The notes: generated by a model from the letters alone, not told the origin. Counted from the first letter of the stretch, positions 10,679 through 18,322 are shown. The stretch is DNA of 41,985 nt from Chloroflexota bacterium (GCA_013112575.1 JABFGG010000029.1:1-41985); one strand, 5' to 3'. Numbers and translations: made by a program.

Positions 10679-11244
10679 CGACAAGAGAGGAAGCCCTGGC
10701 TATCGTGGGCGAGCACGTCAAAAATGAAAACCTGGTGAAACATATGCTGGCCGTGGAAGCGGCCATGCGTTTTTATGCCGAAAAATATGGCGAAGACGTG
10801 GAAAGCTGGGGATTGGCTGGCGTACTGCACGACTTCGACTGGGAGATCCACCCCAGCCTGGAACACCACCCACAAGATGGCGCGCCCATTTTACGGGAGC
10901 GCGGCGTACCAGAAGATATCGTGCAGGTCATCCTGAGCCATGCAGACCACACTTGCGTACCACGCGACAGCCTGATGCGCAAAGCCCTTTACGCCTGTGA
11001 CGAGATCACTGGCCTGATCACTGCCGTGGCGCTGGTGCGCCCATCTAAATCCATCCATGACGTCAAGGTGCGCTCGGTGAAGAAGAAGTGGAAGGACAAG
11101 TCTTTTGCAGCGGGCACGCACCGCGACGAGATGGAACGAGCTATCGATGACTTTGGGGTGGAACTAGGTGAACATATTGGCAATGTCATCACGGCCATGC
11201 AAGGAATAGCAGGAGACTTAGGGTTGGAGGGCGTGAGGAAATAG
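10675..11244 (+). CDS. HD-domain phosphohydrolase-like protein
   Basis: A cytosolic protein of 189 residues with an HD domain, a metal-dependent phosphohydrolase fold often acting on nucleotides. The ligand set is visible: His23 in VKHMLAVE, the HD pair His52-Asp53 in VLHDFDW, histidines in SHADHT (89-94) and Asp109 in YACDEITGL. The C-terminal third (KVRSVKKKWKDKSFAAG and following) is the usual helical tail of this small subgroup, commonly annotated only as HD superfamily hydrolase. It is translationally coupled to the YdcF-like gene, but no shared pathway is known to me. The substrate is unknown. Confidence 0.85.
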   Translation: MTTREEALAIVGEHVKNENLVKHMLAVEAAMRFYAEKYGEDVESWGLAGVLHDFDWEIHPSLEHHPQDGAPILRERGVPEDIVQVILSHADHTCVPRDSLMRKALYACDEITGLITAVALVRPSKSIHDVKVRSVKKKWKDKSFAAGTHRDEMERAIDDFGVELGEHIGNVITAMQGIAGDLGLEGVRK

Positions 11245-11245
11245 G

Positions 11246-11466
11246 AGGGGAGAAAAACCGCAGATAAACTCGGATGAACACAGATAAAACGCGAAAGCAC
11301 AATGTGCCGCTCCGCTACAATTGAGACTATTTATTCAGGTAGGGGTAGGTTTTAAACCTGCCCCTACTTTTTGAATTTACGTAATCTCCTATTAGTAGCA
11401 AAGCGAATAGTCCATTCCCTATCCGCGTTCATCTGTATTCATCCACATTTAAATTCTTTCCTCCCC
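11246..11466. repeat. Nested palindromic intergenic repeat element
   Basis: This fills nearly all of the 319-bp gap 11245-11563. The outer arms (about 11246-11293 and 11421-11466) are imperfect inverted repeats built on the phrase GGATGAACACAGAT and its complement. In the middle sits a 29-bp palindrome (11339-11367). No ORF spans it. Such phrases recur in intergenic regions of many environmental bacteria (from memory), so it resembles a MITE or a REP-like array. I see no target-site duplication with certainty. Confidence 0.6.
11339..11367. repeat. 29-bp palindromic repeat, copy 1
   Basis: GTAGGGG at one end pairs with CCCCTAC at the other, with AGGTTT/AAACCT inside; only one wobble pair. It matches copy 2 at 14702-14730 at 26 of 29 positions. 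Confidence 0.75.
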
Positions 11467-11480
11467 AACAAGCATCTCGC

Positions 11481-11509
11481 TTGCGCGCCTTCCTGCATTA
11501 CTATAAAAT
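11481..11509 (+). promoter_or_regulatory. Candidate promoter of the TIM-barrel/NTF2 gene
   Basis: TTGCGC (11481-11486) and TAAAAT (11504-11509) are spaced by 17 bases, 55 bases upstream of the start codon at 11564. Confidence 0.45.
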
Positions 11510-11563
11510 GGCATAGAAGTTGTAACCTGTAACAGGCGATATATTCCCATTTTTGGAGCACCT

Positions 11564-12673
11564 ATGGAACTACGCGGCAAAGGTTATTACATGTGGAAGG
11601 TCAAGGATTGCGAGGGTGGCGATCCCGATGCCATCGCGCGTGTGGCCAAAGAAGCCGACCTGAGTCACGTGATGATCAAAGTGGCCGACAACGGCGGGAC
11701 CTACAACATCACCAATGGCAAAGACATGGTGCCCCCGGTAGTGGCAGCGCTCAAGAATGCAGGCATTCAAGCCTGGGGCTGGCAGTACATCTACGGCAGC
11801 AACCCCGGTGCGGAAGCGCGTATCGCCGTGCAGCGCGTCAACCAGTTGGGGCTGGACGGCTTCGTGGTCAATGCCGAGGTGGAGTACAAGCAGTCTGGCA
11901 AAGCCGTCGCCGCCCGCACATACATGCGCGACCTGCGTAATGGCATCCCCAATGTGCCTATCGCCCTCAGCACCTTCCGCTTCCCCACCTACCATCCCAA
12001 CTTCCCGTACAGCGAATTCCTGGATAAATGCGACCTCAATATGCCACAGGTCTACTGGCAGGCTGCGCACAACCCCGGCCAGCAGTTGATTCGCAGCGTG
12101 CGCGAATACCAAAACATCACCCCCTTCCGGCCCATCGTGCCCACCGGGGCAGCTTACTCTGAGCATAACTGGACGCCTGTACCCGAAGAACACGATGAGT
12201 TCCTGCGCACGGCCCAGAGCCTCAACCTCAAGGCAGCCAATTTCTGGAGTTGGGATTTCGCCCGCAAGCACCTGCCGCACATCTGGAACCGCATCCGGGA
12301 TTACAACTGGCCCAGCGGGGCAGGTGGTGGGCCGACGAAGGACATCATTGACCGTTATATTGATGCGCTCAACACACGTGACCCGGTGGCTGCAGCCGTT
12401 CTCTATTCTGACAACGGCGTACACGTCAACGCTACACGTACCGTGCAGGGACATGAGGCGCTGCTGGCCTGGTACAACGTGTTGTTCAACCAGATCCTGC
12501 CCAATGGCCAGTTCCAATTAACCGGCTTTTCAGGCAATGGCAACTCGCGCCACCTGACCTGGACGGCCAATTCATCCTCTGGCAAAGTGCTCAACGGCAA
12601 CGACACATTCGGCCTGAAGGATGGCGAGAAAATCGCCTACCATTACACCTTCTTCACCGTTTCGCCGAATTAG
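11564..12673 (+). CDS. TIM-barrel glycosidase-like domain fused to an NTF2/SnoaL-like domain
   Basis: A protein of 369 residues without a signal peptide. Residues 1-245 read as a beta/alpha barrel of the glycoside-hydrolase kind: strand ends at HVMIKV (35-40), QAWGWQYIYG (69-78), LDGFVVNAEVEYK (97-109), PIALSTFRFP (132-141), NMPQVYW (159-165), PIVPTGAAY (190-198) and ANFWSWDFA (225-233). Glu105 and Asp98 are candidate catalytic acids, but I cannot name a family. After a Gly-rich linker (251-256), residues 258-369 match the small cone-shaped NTF2/SnoaL fold: IIDRYIDALNTRDPVAAAVLY, then EALLAWYN, ending in YHYTFFTV. GGAG lies 5 nt before the ATG. It stands alone between a repeat element and a terminator. 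Function unknown. Confidence 0.7.
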   Translation: MELRGKGYYMWKVKDCEGGDPDAIARVAKEADLSHVMIKVADNGGTYNITNGKDMVPPVVAALKNAGIQAWGWQYIYGSNPGAEARIAVQRVNQLGLDGFVVNAEVEYKQSGKAVAARTYMRDLRNGIPNVPIALSTFRFPTYHPNFPYSEFLDKCDLNMPQVYWQAAHNPGQQLIRSVREYQNITPFRPIVPTGAAYSEHNWTPVPEEHDEFLRTAQSLNLKAANFWSWDFARKHLPHIWNRIRDYNWPSGAGGGPTKDIIDRYIDALNTRDPVAAAVLYSDNGVHVNATRTVQGHEALLAWYNVLFNQILPNGQFQLTGFSGNGNSRHLTWTANSSSGKVLNGNDTFGLKDGEKIAYHYTFFTVSPN

Positions 12674-12700
12674 AAAATAGAGAATCGATTAGCGAGAATC

Positions 12701-12732
12701 GAAGAGGTCATCGCCAGGATGACTTCTTTTTT
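12701..12732 (+). terminator. Intrinsic terminator after the TIM-barrel/NTF2 gene
   Basis: A 12-bp stem with two G-T wobbles (12701-12712 with 12718-12729) and a 5-base loop, whose 3' arm runs into a T-tract. It begins 27 bases after the stop. Confidence 0.75.
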
Positions 12733-12842
12733 GTTTCCACGTCTGTGTGTACGAATATCAGGAGAGCTTATAAAAATGAAATGAGCGGATAAGCGGGCGC
12801 ATTCGAGGTTGTGGAAATTACTGACAGCCCAATCTCCGTTGC

Positions 12843-13649
12843 TCACACGGTGCTTGAAGATAAGGACCTGCCATACTTATTCAACAGCATCACAACCAAG
12901 AGCCAGAGCAAGGCAGCATAGATTACATGGAACAATGTATCCTGGGCAGGGGATATTGAAAGGGGTACCAAGATGGCAAGGAAACCGGTGGAACTGGCAT
13001 GCATGAGTTGGGACAGCCACACACTTTGGGTATTTTCATAGACCCACACGATGATCACACGCAGCGCAGTCACAAAAACAACAAAAGCCACGAAGCGCGG
13101 CAGCCAGAATGCGCCACGCACTCCTGAGGCGCCCAAATAGTCTGCGAACAGATGCCAGATACCCCACACTATCCCCAGGTAAATGCCAGCGGTCAGAGAG
13201 CTTTGTTTCTTTACCATCCTGGGGTAGGCAAAGCCCATCCAGCCAATCTCCTCAAAATAACCGGCGAGAAAACCAATGAGGATGCCCATAACAAAAAATG
13301 TGGGAGTGAAATCACGAGAGGCTAACATGGTGAGTACACCCAGGACAAGTAAGATCCCGGCAGGAAAAATGAATGTGGCTGCATACCATTTCCCACTCAC
13401 TCGCCACAGGCGCATACGTGCAAACAATTCCCGTATGCCTGCCCGGCCATCCGTGAGGTAGGCCATCAAGACCCCGACAATGCTGGGGCCAGCCAGCGTG
13501 GGCAGGAACAAAACCAGGGCGTCATTAAAACCCAACACCTCACCACGCAAGAATTTAGGGCCTACGGCTGCAAAGCCTATACCCCACGAGATCAAAAAAG
13601 CCAAAATGAAATAGATGGTAACAGGATAGCGTTGGAGAAAGCTTTTCAT
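12843..13649 (-). CDS. CPBP family intramembrane metalloprotease
   Basis: A multi-span membrane protein of 268 residues from the CPBP (CAAX protease and bacteriocin-processing, ABI) family. The motifs are in order: EEIGWMGF (133-140, the glutamate pair), IWHLF with His166, and LMHASSTG with a further histidine. In most members motif 1 is EExxxR; here the arginine position (138) is Met, an odd feature that may affect activity. About eight hydrophobic segments are visible. GAGG lies 9 nt before the ATG. A small membrane protein gene lies 35 bp upstream on the same strand, so the two probably form an operon. Substrate unknown. Confidence 0.85.
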   Translation of the reverse strand: MKSFLQRYPVTIYFILAFLISWGIGFAAVGPKFLRGEVLGFNDALVLFLPTLAGPSIVGVLMAYLTDGRAGIRELFARMRLWRVSGKWYAATFIFPAGILLVLGVLTMLASRDFTPTFFVMGILIGFLAGYFEEIGWMGFAYPRMVKKQSSLTAGIYLGIVWGIWHLFADYLGASGVRGAFWLPRFVAFVVFVTALRVIIVWVYENTQSVWLSQLMHASSTGFLAILVPLSISPAQDTLFHVIYAALLWLLVVMLLNKYGRSLSSSTV

Positions 13650-13684
13650 CGATTCGTACCTCTACTCATAAGTGGATGAAGGTT

Positions 13685-14074
13685 TTATTCAGGCAAGGGA
13701 CCGGGAACCAAAACAAAGGCTAACATTAGTGCATCAATCACCAGGCCAATGACAAACCAGGGATGCCAGAAGACGACCAACAGGAATGCAGATAGGCCTG
13801 CCCCCGCGACCCACAGCCCACGCCACCAGACAACCGGCAGGAGCCATCCAGCGAAACTTAGCCCAGCTAACAAGAACAACAAGGCAGATAGGCCTGAAAG
13901 TATATAGATAGCCCTCTTTACAAAGGTGCTTTCACCCAAGAGCCAGGAGCTGTTCCAAAAGGTACCCACTGGGGCATTCTCAACCTCGTTATCTGGCACA
14001 ATAGACAGGATAGGGTGTACAAGGCCGTGGGCAATGATGAACAAAGCGATCAGGCTACGCAAAAGAGCATTCAA
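13685..14074 (-). CDS. Small multi-span membrane protein, unknown function
   Basis: A 129-residue protein that I do not recognise. It has about four hydrophobic segments: near 5-25 (SLIALFIIAHGLVHPIL), 58-85, 85-105 and 107-125. The first segment carries AHGLVH, a His-containing pattern seen in several small uncharacterised membrane families. TTG at 14074 is chosen as start because AGGAGG lies exactly 6 nt upstream; an in-frame TTG at 14101 precedes that Shine-Dalgarno and is rejected. It is the first gene of a probable two-gene operon with the CPBP protease, so a role as partner or substrate is possible but unproven. Confidence 0.7.
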   Translation of the reverse strand: MNALLRSLIALFIIAHGLVHPILSIVPDNEVENAPVGTFWNSSWLLGESTFVKRAIYILSGLSALLFLLAGLSFAGWLLPVVWWRGLWVAGAGLSAFLLVVFWHPWFVIGLVIDALMLAFVLVPGPLPE

Positions 14075-14198
14075 AGTATTCCTCCTCTCAATAAAAAGCA
14101 ACCCCTTTTTTCTAAATTTATCTTAGGAGATTAGGCTTAGGCAGGGAAGAGGCATTTGTCCCCTCTGGGAATTGGACTATATCTTGTTTATTAGGCGA

Positions 14199-14672
14199 TT
14201 ACTCTAAGGTACAGAGCGCCTGCCGAATTTCCCCAAGATGATAGGCGGTGTGCACCACGATGGCTAACGCACCACCGATACGGTCCTCATCGTTCCAGCT
14301 TTCGAAGTCTCGCAACATTGCGGTAACACGCTGGTACGTCTGTTTCAGCGCCTGCTTGATATGCATCCATTCGTCCGGCGTGACTTCTTTAATTATGCGC
14401 CAGATTTTGCTCCAGTCTACATTGCCTACTTCGTGCCCAGCCATATGGCGTTCGAGTACTTCCAGGTAAAAGGTGACATGTGCCACCTGAGCAGCCAAAG
14501 AAGCACACTTGCCCCCAATTGGGACGGATGCTTTGGCAGCACTGATCGTTTCTAGTGTGTCAAATAAAGAAGTGCCCTGATCTAGAAATATCCCGTGATG
14601 CGTTTCAAACGTCTCGTCAAGAAAATCAAATAATTCTTTGGTGAAAATATCCTGAGAAATTGTTTTGGTCAT
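14199..14672 (-). CDS. DinB-like four-helix-bundle protein
   Basis: A cytosolic protein of 157 residues with the pattern of the DinB/YfiT-like putative metalloenzyme superfamily. Three histidines in the usual places could bind metal: His65 in QVAHVTFYLE, and His141 and His145 in VVHTAYHLGEIRQ, the classic C-terminal HxxxHxGxIRQ motif. Relatives include thiol-dependent transferases and damage-induced proteins, so no reaction can be assigned. A GAGGGTGG Shine-Dalgarno lies just upstream of the ATG. It is preceded on its 5' side by a palindromic repeat (14702-14730) and stands alone on the minus strand. Confidence 0.85.
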   Translation of the reverse strand: MTKTISQDIFTKELFDFLDETFETHHGIFLDQGTSLFDTLETISAAKASVPIGGKCASLAAQVAHVTFYLEVLERHMAGHEVGNVDWSKIWRIIKEVTPDEWMHIKQALKQTYQRVTAMLRDFESWNDEDRIGGALAIVVHTAYHLGEIRQALCTLE

Positions 14673-14701
14673 ACTGCCACCCTCTGGTTTTTTGAGAAAG
14701 T

Positions 14702-14730
14702 GTAGGGGAAGGTTTGAAACCCGCCCCTAC
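14702..14730. repeat. 29-bp palindromic repeat, copy 2
   Basis: Same length as the copy at 11339-11367 and 26 of 29 bases identical. It lies between the gyrA 3' end and the DinB-like gene. Confidence 0.75.
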
Positions 14731-14752
14731 GCTGATTTATATAAGTGCTTGG

Positions 14753-14796
14753 TAAGGGCGACGTCTGAACTGTGTTCAGGTTGCCGTTCGCCCTTA
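14753..14796. terminator. Hairpin after gyrA, possibly part of a dispersed repeat
   Basis: The outer stem TAAGGGCGA (14753-14761) pairs with TCGCCCTTA (14788-14796), and an inner 6-bp stem CTGAAC/GTTCAG has a 3-base loop. It begins 9 bases after the gyrA stop. There is no T-run, so termination is plausible but not certain. It lies 22 bases from the palindrome at 14702-14730. Confidence 0.45.
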
Positions 14797-14805
14797 GCAA
14801 TATTA

Positions 14806-17487
14806 TTATTTCTTCTTGCGCGTTGTTTTCCCGGTCGCAGGTTTCTTAGCAGCGGGCTTTTTGGCAGTGGTCTTTTTAGTAGATGCGGCCTTTTTACGCG
14901 TGGTGGTTTTCTTAGCAGGCGCTTTCTTGGCAGCGGGCTTTTTCGCTGCAGATTTCTTCTTAGCTGGAGCCACTTTTTTAGCGGGTGCTTTTTTCGCGGG
15001 AGCAGCCTTCTTACGTCCATTGGTCTTGCCTTTAGAACGCAACAGCTTGGCCAATTCGCTATTCGTCTCCAACGGCACAGTGATGAAGGTAATCTCATCA
15101 TTGTCTTTGACATCCAATACAGGTTGGCCGCTGGCCGGACGGTTGCGCTGGGGTGCTTCGTCCAGGCGGGTGGACTTAGCAGCTAACTTGCGTAAGTGCA
15201 CGGTGACTTTGAGGTTGGGCTTATCGACAACAAGTCCGGTTAATTCCTGGCTTTTTTCCAGTTTCCAGGCGATGACACCCTGACCATAACGGCCCTGGGT
15301 AGGGAACTCGCTCATCTTGACGCGTTTGGCCTGTCCATCGGAAGCGAGGATGAAGGCATCAGCTTTAGGATCAACGATCTCCATACCGACGACAGCATCA
15401 TTGGCCTTGAGCTTGACGGCATTGACGCCAGCCGCCAGCAGCCCCATGGGGCGCACTTCGTCTTCCTTGAAGCGAATGGCCATGCCCTGTTTGGTAAGCA
15501 GCATGACTTCATCTTTGCCGTTGGTGATGCCTACCCAACCCACACGGTCGCCTTTCTTGGGTTTGACAATACGGGTGGTCTGGGCAGCGGGGCCGGTGAG
15601 CTCGTTCAGCGGGCTTTTCTTAATCAGGCCCCCAGGGGTGGCCACCACTACGTACCAGTCTTCAAGGGTATTAGCTCCGGCGGGTAAGCTAAAGACGGAA
15701 ACCAGTTCGTCTTTCTCGAAGAGTGGTGAAACACGTGAGAAGTGTTCACCTTGTTCGGCGTTAACGGCTTCCGGCAGGGTGTGAGCCGCGATGGCGGCCG
15801 TCTTGCCGGTTTCAGTGACGAGATAGAGGGTGTCTTTGGTGCTGACCCGCAGGGCATGCTGGGGCGCGGCGCGTCCACTGGGGCGTGGGGCTTTATCTTC
15901 GATAGAGCGAGAGATGATGCCCTTGGTAGTCACGGAAACCCACACGGTTTTCTCCTCGACCAAATCCTGGGTGGTGAGTGCCTTGGCCTGAGTTTGTCCC
16001 TCCTGCAATTCCACGATCTGGGTGCGGCGGCGGTCGCCATAGGTTTCTTTGACCGCATCCAACTCATCGGCTACCACCTGGCGCATCTTGACCGGCGACT
16101 TGAGCAAAGCGGTCAGTTCTTTGATGGTCTTCTGAATATCCTTATATTCGGTCTCAATCTTTTTCCGTTCAAGGGCGGCCAGACGGCGCAGGGGCATGTC
16201 GAGAATGGCCTGGGCCTGAATCTCACTGAGCTTGTACTTCTTCATCAGGTTATTGCGGGCGGTGTTAACGTCGCGCGATTTGCGGATGATCTGGATGACC
16301 TCGTCCAGGTTCTCGAGGCCCACCAGGTAACCTTCGAGAATGTGGGCGCGTTCTTTAGCACGGTCAAGGTCGTACTGGCTGCGGCGCTTGACAACTTCGA
16401 GGCGGTGCTCGATGTAGACCTTAAGCGCCTGTTTGAGGTTGAGCAGGCGCGGTTCACCATCCACCAGGGCCAGGATGATGATGCCAAAGGTGCCCTGCAT
16501 GGGTGTGCGTTTATAGAGGTCGGCCAGCACCTTATCGGCGATGGCATTCTTGGAGAGTTCGATAACCACGCGCATGCCGGAGCGGTCGGACTCGTCACGC
16601 AGGTCGCTGATACCTTCCAGGCGACCATCACGTACCAGGGAGGCGATGCGCTCGATGAGTGAGGCTTTGTTGGTCTGGTAAGGCAGTTCGGTGACGATGA
16701 TGCGCTGGCGGCCACGCGCCATATCTTCTACATGAGCACGTGCCTGCACTTTAATGCGCCCGCGGCCCGTGCCATAAGCATTAGCCAGCCCCTCTCCGTT
16801 AGGCTGCTGGATGATGAGGCCGCCAGTGGGGAAATCGGGGCCCTGGATGAACTGCATCAGGTCTTCGACGGCCACGTCATCGACCTTCTTCCAGTTGGCC
16901 AGCATGTAGTGGATGGCCTGCACCAGTTCGCCCAGGTTGTGCGGCGGGATATTCGTAGACATACCCACAGCGATACCCGAAGCGCCGTTGAGCAGCAGGT
17001 TGGGCAAGGCGGCAGGCAGCACGTTAGGCTCCTGCAAGGTATCGTCGAAGTTTTGACTGTAATCGACCGTGTCTTTGGCAATGTCAGCCATCAAATCCAT
17101 GGCCGGCCCAGCCATGCGCGCTTCGGTGTAACGCATGGCAGCGGGTGGGTCGCCATCCACTGAGCCGAAGTTGCCCTGGCCGTCAACCAGTTCATAACGC
17201 ATGGAGAAATCCTGTGCCATACGCACCATGGCATCGTAAACGGCTGTGTCGGAGTGAGGGTGGTACTTACCAAGAACCTCACCCACTACACGGGCGGATT
17301 TTTTGTAACTGGTTGCGGGGCGCAGGCCCATGTCGTACATAGCGTACAGGATACGGCGGTGCACAGGCTTAAGGCCGTCACGTGCATCTGGCAAGGCCCT
17401 CGCTACGATAACGCTCATGGCGTAATCGAGGTAGGCCTGCTGCATCTCCTGATCGATGTCTATTTTGCGAACGAGTCCGACTTCCAT
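14806..17487 (-). CDS. gyrA: Type IIA topoisomerase subunit A (GyrA/ParC) with lysine-rich H1-like tail
   Basis: DNA-cleaving subunit of gyrase or topoisomerase IV, 893 residues. The N-terminal breakage-reunion domain (about 8-480) has catalytic Tyr120 in AAMRYTEARM and the quinolone-region motif HPHSDTAVYD (76-85). Thr81 stands at the E. coli Ser83 position, and Ser79 stands where most proteins have Gly. The C-terminal beta-pinwheel (about 505-808) has the blade repeat pattern (GIISRS, GLIKKS, GMAIRF, GQAKRV). The expected GyrA box is degenerate: APRPSGRAAPQ (533-543) in place of QRRGGRG, so gyrase versus topo IV is uncertain. Residues 821-893 form a tail of about 73 residues with 28 lysines in AAKK/PAKK-type repeats, like histone H1. 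GGAG lies 6 nt before the ATG. No gyrB is adjacent. It ends with tandem TAA stops. Confidence 0.93.
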   Translation of the reverse strand: MEVGLVRKIDIDQEMQQAYLDYAMSVIVARALPDARDGLKPVHRRILYAMYDMGLRPATSYKKSARVVGEVLGKYHPHSDTAVYDAMVRMAQDFSMRYELVDGQGNFGSVDGDPPAAMRYTEARMAGPAMDLMADIAKDTVDYSQNFDDTLQEPNVLPAALPNLLLNGASGIAVGMSTNIPPHNLGELVQAIHYMLANWKKVDDVAVEDLMQFIQGPDFPTGGLIIQQPNGEGLANAYGTGRGRIKVQARAHVEDMARGRQRIIVTELPYQTNKASLIERIASLVRDGRLEGISDLRDESDRSGMRVVIELSKNAIADKVLADLYKRTPMQGTFGIIILALVDGEPRLLNLKQALKVYIEHRLEVVKRRSQYDLDRAKERAHILEGYLVGLENLDEVIQIIRKSRDVNTARNNLMKKYKLSEIQAQAILDMPLRRLAALERKKIETEYKDIQKTIKELTALLKSPVKMRQVVADELDAVKETYGDRRRTQIVELQEGQTQAKALTTQDLVEEKTVWVSVTTKGIISRSIEDKAPRPSGRAAPQHALRVSTKDTLYLVTETGKTAAIAAHTLPEAVNAEQGEHFSRVSPLFEKDELVSVFSLPAGANTLEDWYVVVATPGGLIKKSPLNELTGPAAQTTRIVKPKKGDRVGWVGITNGKDEVMLLTKQGMAIRFKEDEVRPMGLLAAGVNAVKLKANDAVVGMEIVDPKADAFILASDGQAKRVKMSEFPTQGRYGQGVIAWKLEKSQELTGLVVDKPNLKVTVHLRKLAAKSTRLDEAPQRNRPASGQPVLDVKDNDEITFITVPLETNSELAKLLRSKGKTNGRKKAAPAKKAPAKKVAPAKKKSAAKKPAAKKAPAKKTTTRKKAASTKKTTAKKPAAKKPATGKTTRKKK

Positions 17488-17513
17488 AGGGAGCTCCGTA
17501 AAGAGGAATTTGT

Positions 17514-17547
17514 AATCAGTTATTCGTTATCAGGAATCAGTATTCGT
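17514..17547. repeat. Short direct repeat in the gyrA upstream region
   Basis: AATCAGTTATTCGT (17514-17527) recurs with one base missing at 17535-17547. The 309-bp gap 17488-17796 otherwise holds the gyrA Shine-Dalgarno, AT-rich sequence and the hairpin at 17731-17765. I see no convincing gyrA promoter and no real gene. Confidence 0.5.
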
Positions 17548-17730
17548 CAATAAGTTTTGGATGCAATCCTGCTTCCTGATCAACTGTTCCCTGGTTCCTA
17601 TTCCTGGAACATTTGAGCTATTTTACCATAGCGCATAATTCGGGAATGGTTAGTATACGCGAGGATGGACAGCTACGCGAGGGTGAAGAGGTTAAAGTTT
17701 TTGGATTGGAAGAGATAAGTGGTTAACGGC

Positions 17731-17765
17731 AAAGGTCTGGTTTGTCAGTAACAAACCAGACCTTT
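17731..17765. terminator. Hairpin terminator of secreted-protein unit A
   Basis: Perfect 15-bp stem (17731-17745 with 17751-17765) with a 5-base loop, 31 bases past the stop of the gene at 17797-18210. It is similar in sequence to the hairpin after the paralogous gene (18363-18399). Confidence 0.7.
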
Positions 17766-17796
17766 GCGCGGATATTGAGATGTTCCAGTCAATAAA

Positions 17797-18210
17797 TTAA
17801 ACGCACGGGCTAGCTAGAGCACGGCACACAAGAGCCGGTGGCAATGGCACGATTTCAGGCGCAGGTTCAGGGCGTGGTTCGCGTACATTGATGTCAAAGG
17901 AGAAATCACCAAGCTGAATAGTAGCATTATCGCCAAAATGGGATTTGGGCACAAAGGCTACACAGGTCAAGATACCATCATCACCCAGACTGCAGGTCAG
18001 ATCGTATTGCTTGTCACCGATGGTCACTTGCCCGTCCATGGGCAAAGGATCAAGGTTCTCTACACCGTCAAATTTAAGCACCAGGCCTTTGCCTTCAATG
18101 TAGTCGCTGGTCTTGAGTTTAAAAGTGTCCACGTCTCCAGTAACAGCCGAGATCGACAGCATGGCCATCAGCGCGATGAGCATCAAGGGAACGAAGGTTT
18201 TTCGAGGCAT
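17797..18210 (-). CDS. Small secreted protein, tandem copy A
   Basis: A 137-residue protein of unknown function. A signal peptide is clear (MPRKTF, then LMLIALMAMLSISAVTG), with cleavage likely near residue 24. The mature part is a compact, probably beta-rich domain with two cysteines in DLTC and LTC (73 and 83) that could form a disulfide, and conserved stretches KTSDYIEGKGLVLKFDG and VTIGDKQYDLTC. It ends in a Pro-rich tail with two more cysteines (129 and 136). Residues 33-116 match the neighbouring copy B at 73 of 84 positions. GGGAG lies 7 nt before the ATG. It is flanked by its own upstream conserved motif and terminator. I do not recognise the family. Confidence 0.8.
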   Translation of the reverse strand: MPRKTFVPLMLIALMAMLSISAVTGDVDTFKLKTSDYIEGKGLVLKFDGVENLDPLPMDGQVTIGDKQYDLTCSLGDDGILTCVAFVPKSHFGDNATIQLGDFSFDINVREPRPEPAPEIVPLPPALVCRALASPCV

Positions 18211-18273
18211 TCTATTACTCCCAAAAGTAGTTTACTTAGCTCTCTGAGTATAGTGACCAAACTAACGAATAGT

Positions 18274-18322
18274 CTTATCAGTTGTGAAATTAAGCATGTC
18301 TGAGCATATCAGTCTTGATAGT
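18274..18322 (-). promoter_or_regulatory. Conserved upstream region of secreted-protein unit A
   Basis: It contains CTTATCAG, TGTGAAATTAA and GCATATCAGTCTTGATAG (plus-strand reading), all repeated in nearly the same order upstream of copy B at 18917-18966. Conservation through a duplication suggests a promoter or operator. The exact -35/-10 is not clear. Confidence 0.5.

Noticed and set aside
11570..12517. Minus-strand ORF of 315 codons across the TIM-barrel gene
   Set aside because: The plus strand encodes a coherent two-domain protein with a Shine-Dalgarno and terminator; the reverse frame has none of these.
12782..12921. Plus-strand frame of about 40 codons overlapping the end of the CPBP gene
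   Set aside because: No convincing start, and most of it is antisense to the protease C-terminus.
15742..16662. Plus-strand ORF of 306 codons inside gyrA
   Set aside because: It is antisense to strongly conserved gyrA codons and has no recognisable domain or ribosome-binding site.
17646..17726. 26-codon plus-strand ORF ending 4 bases before the hairpin at 17731
   Set aside because: The peptide looks plausible, but it has no ribosome-binding site and lies in a gap where the hairpin is better explained as the terminator of the minus-strand gene.
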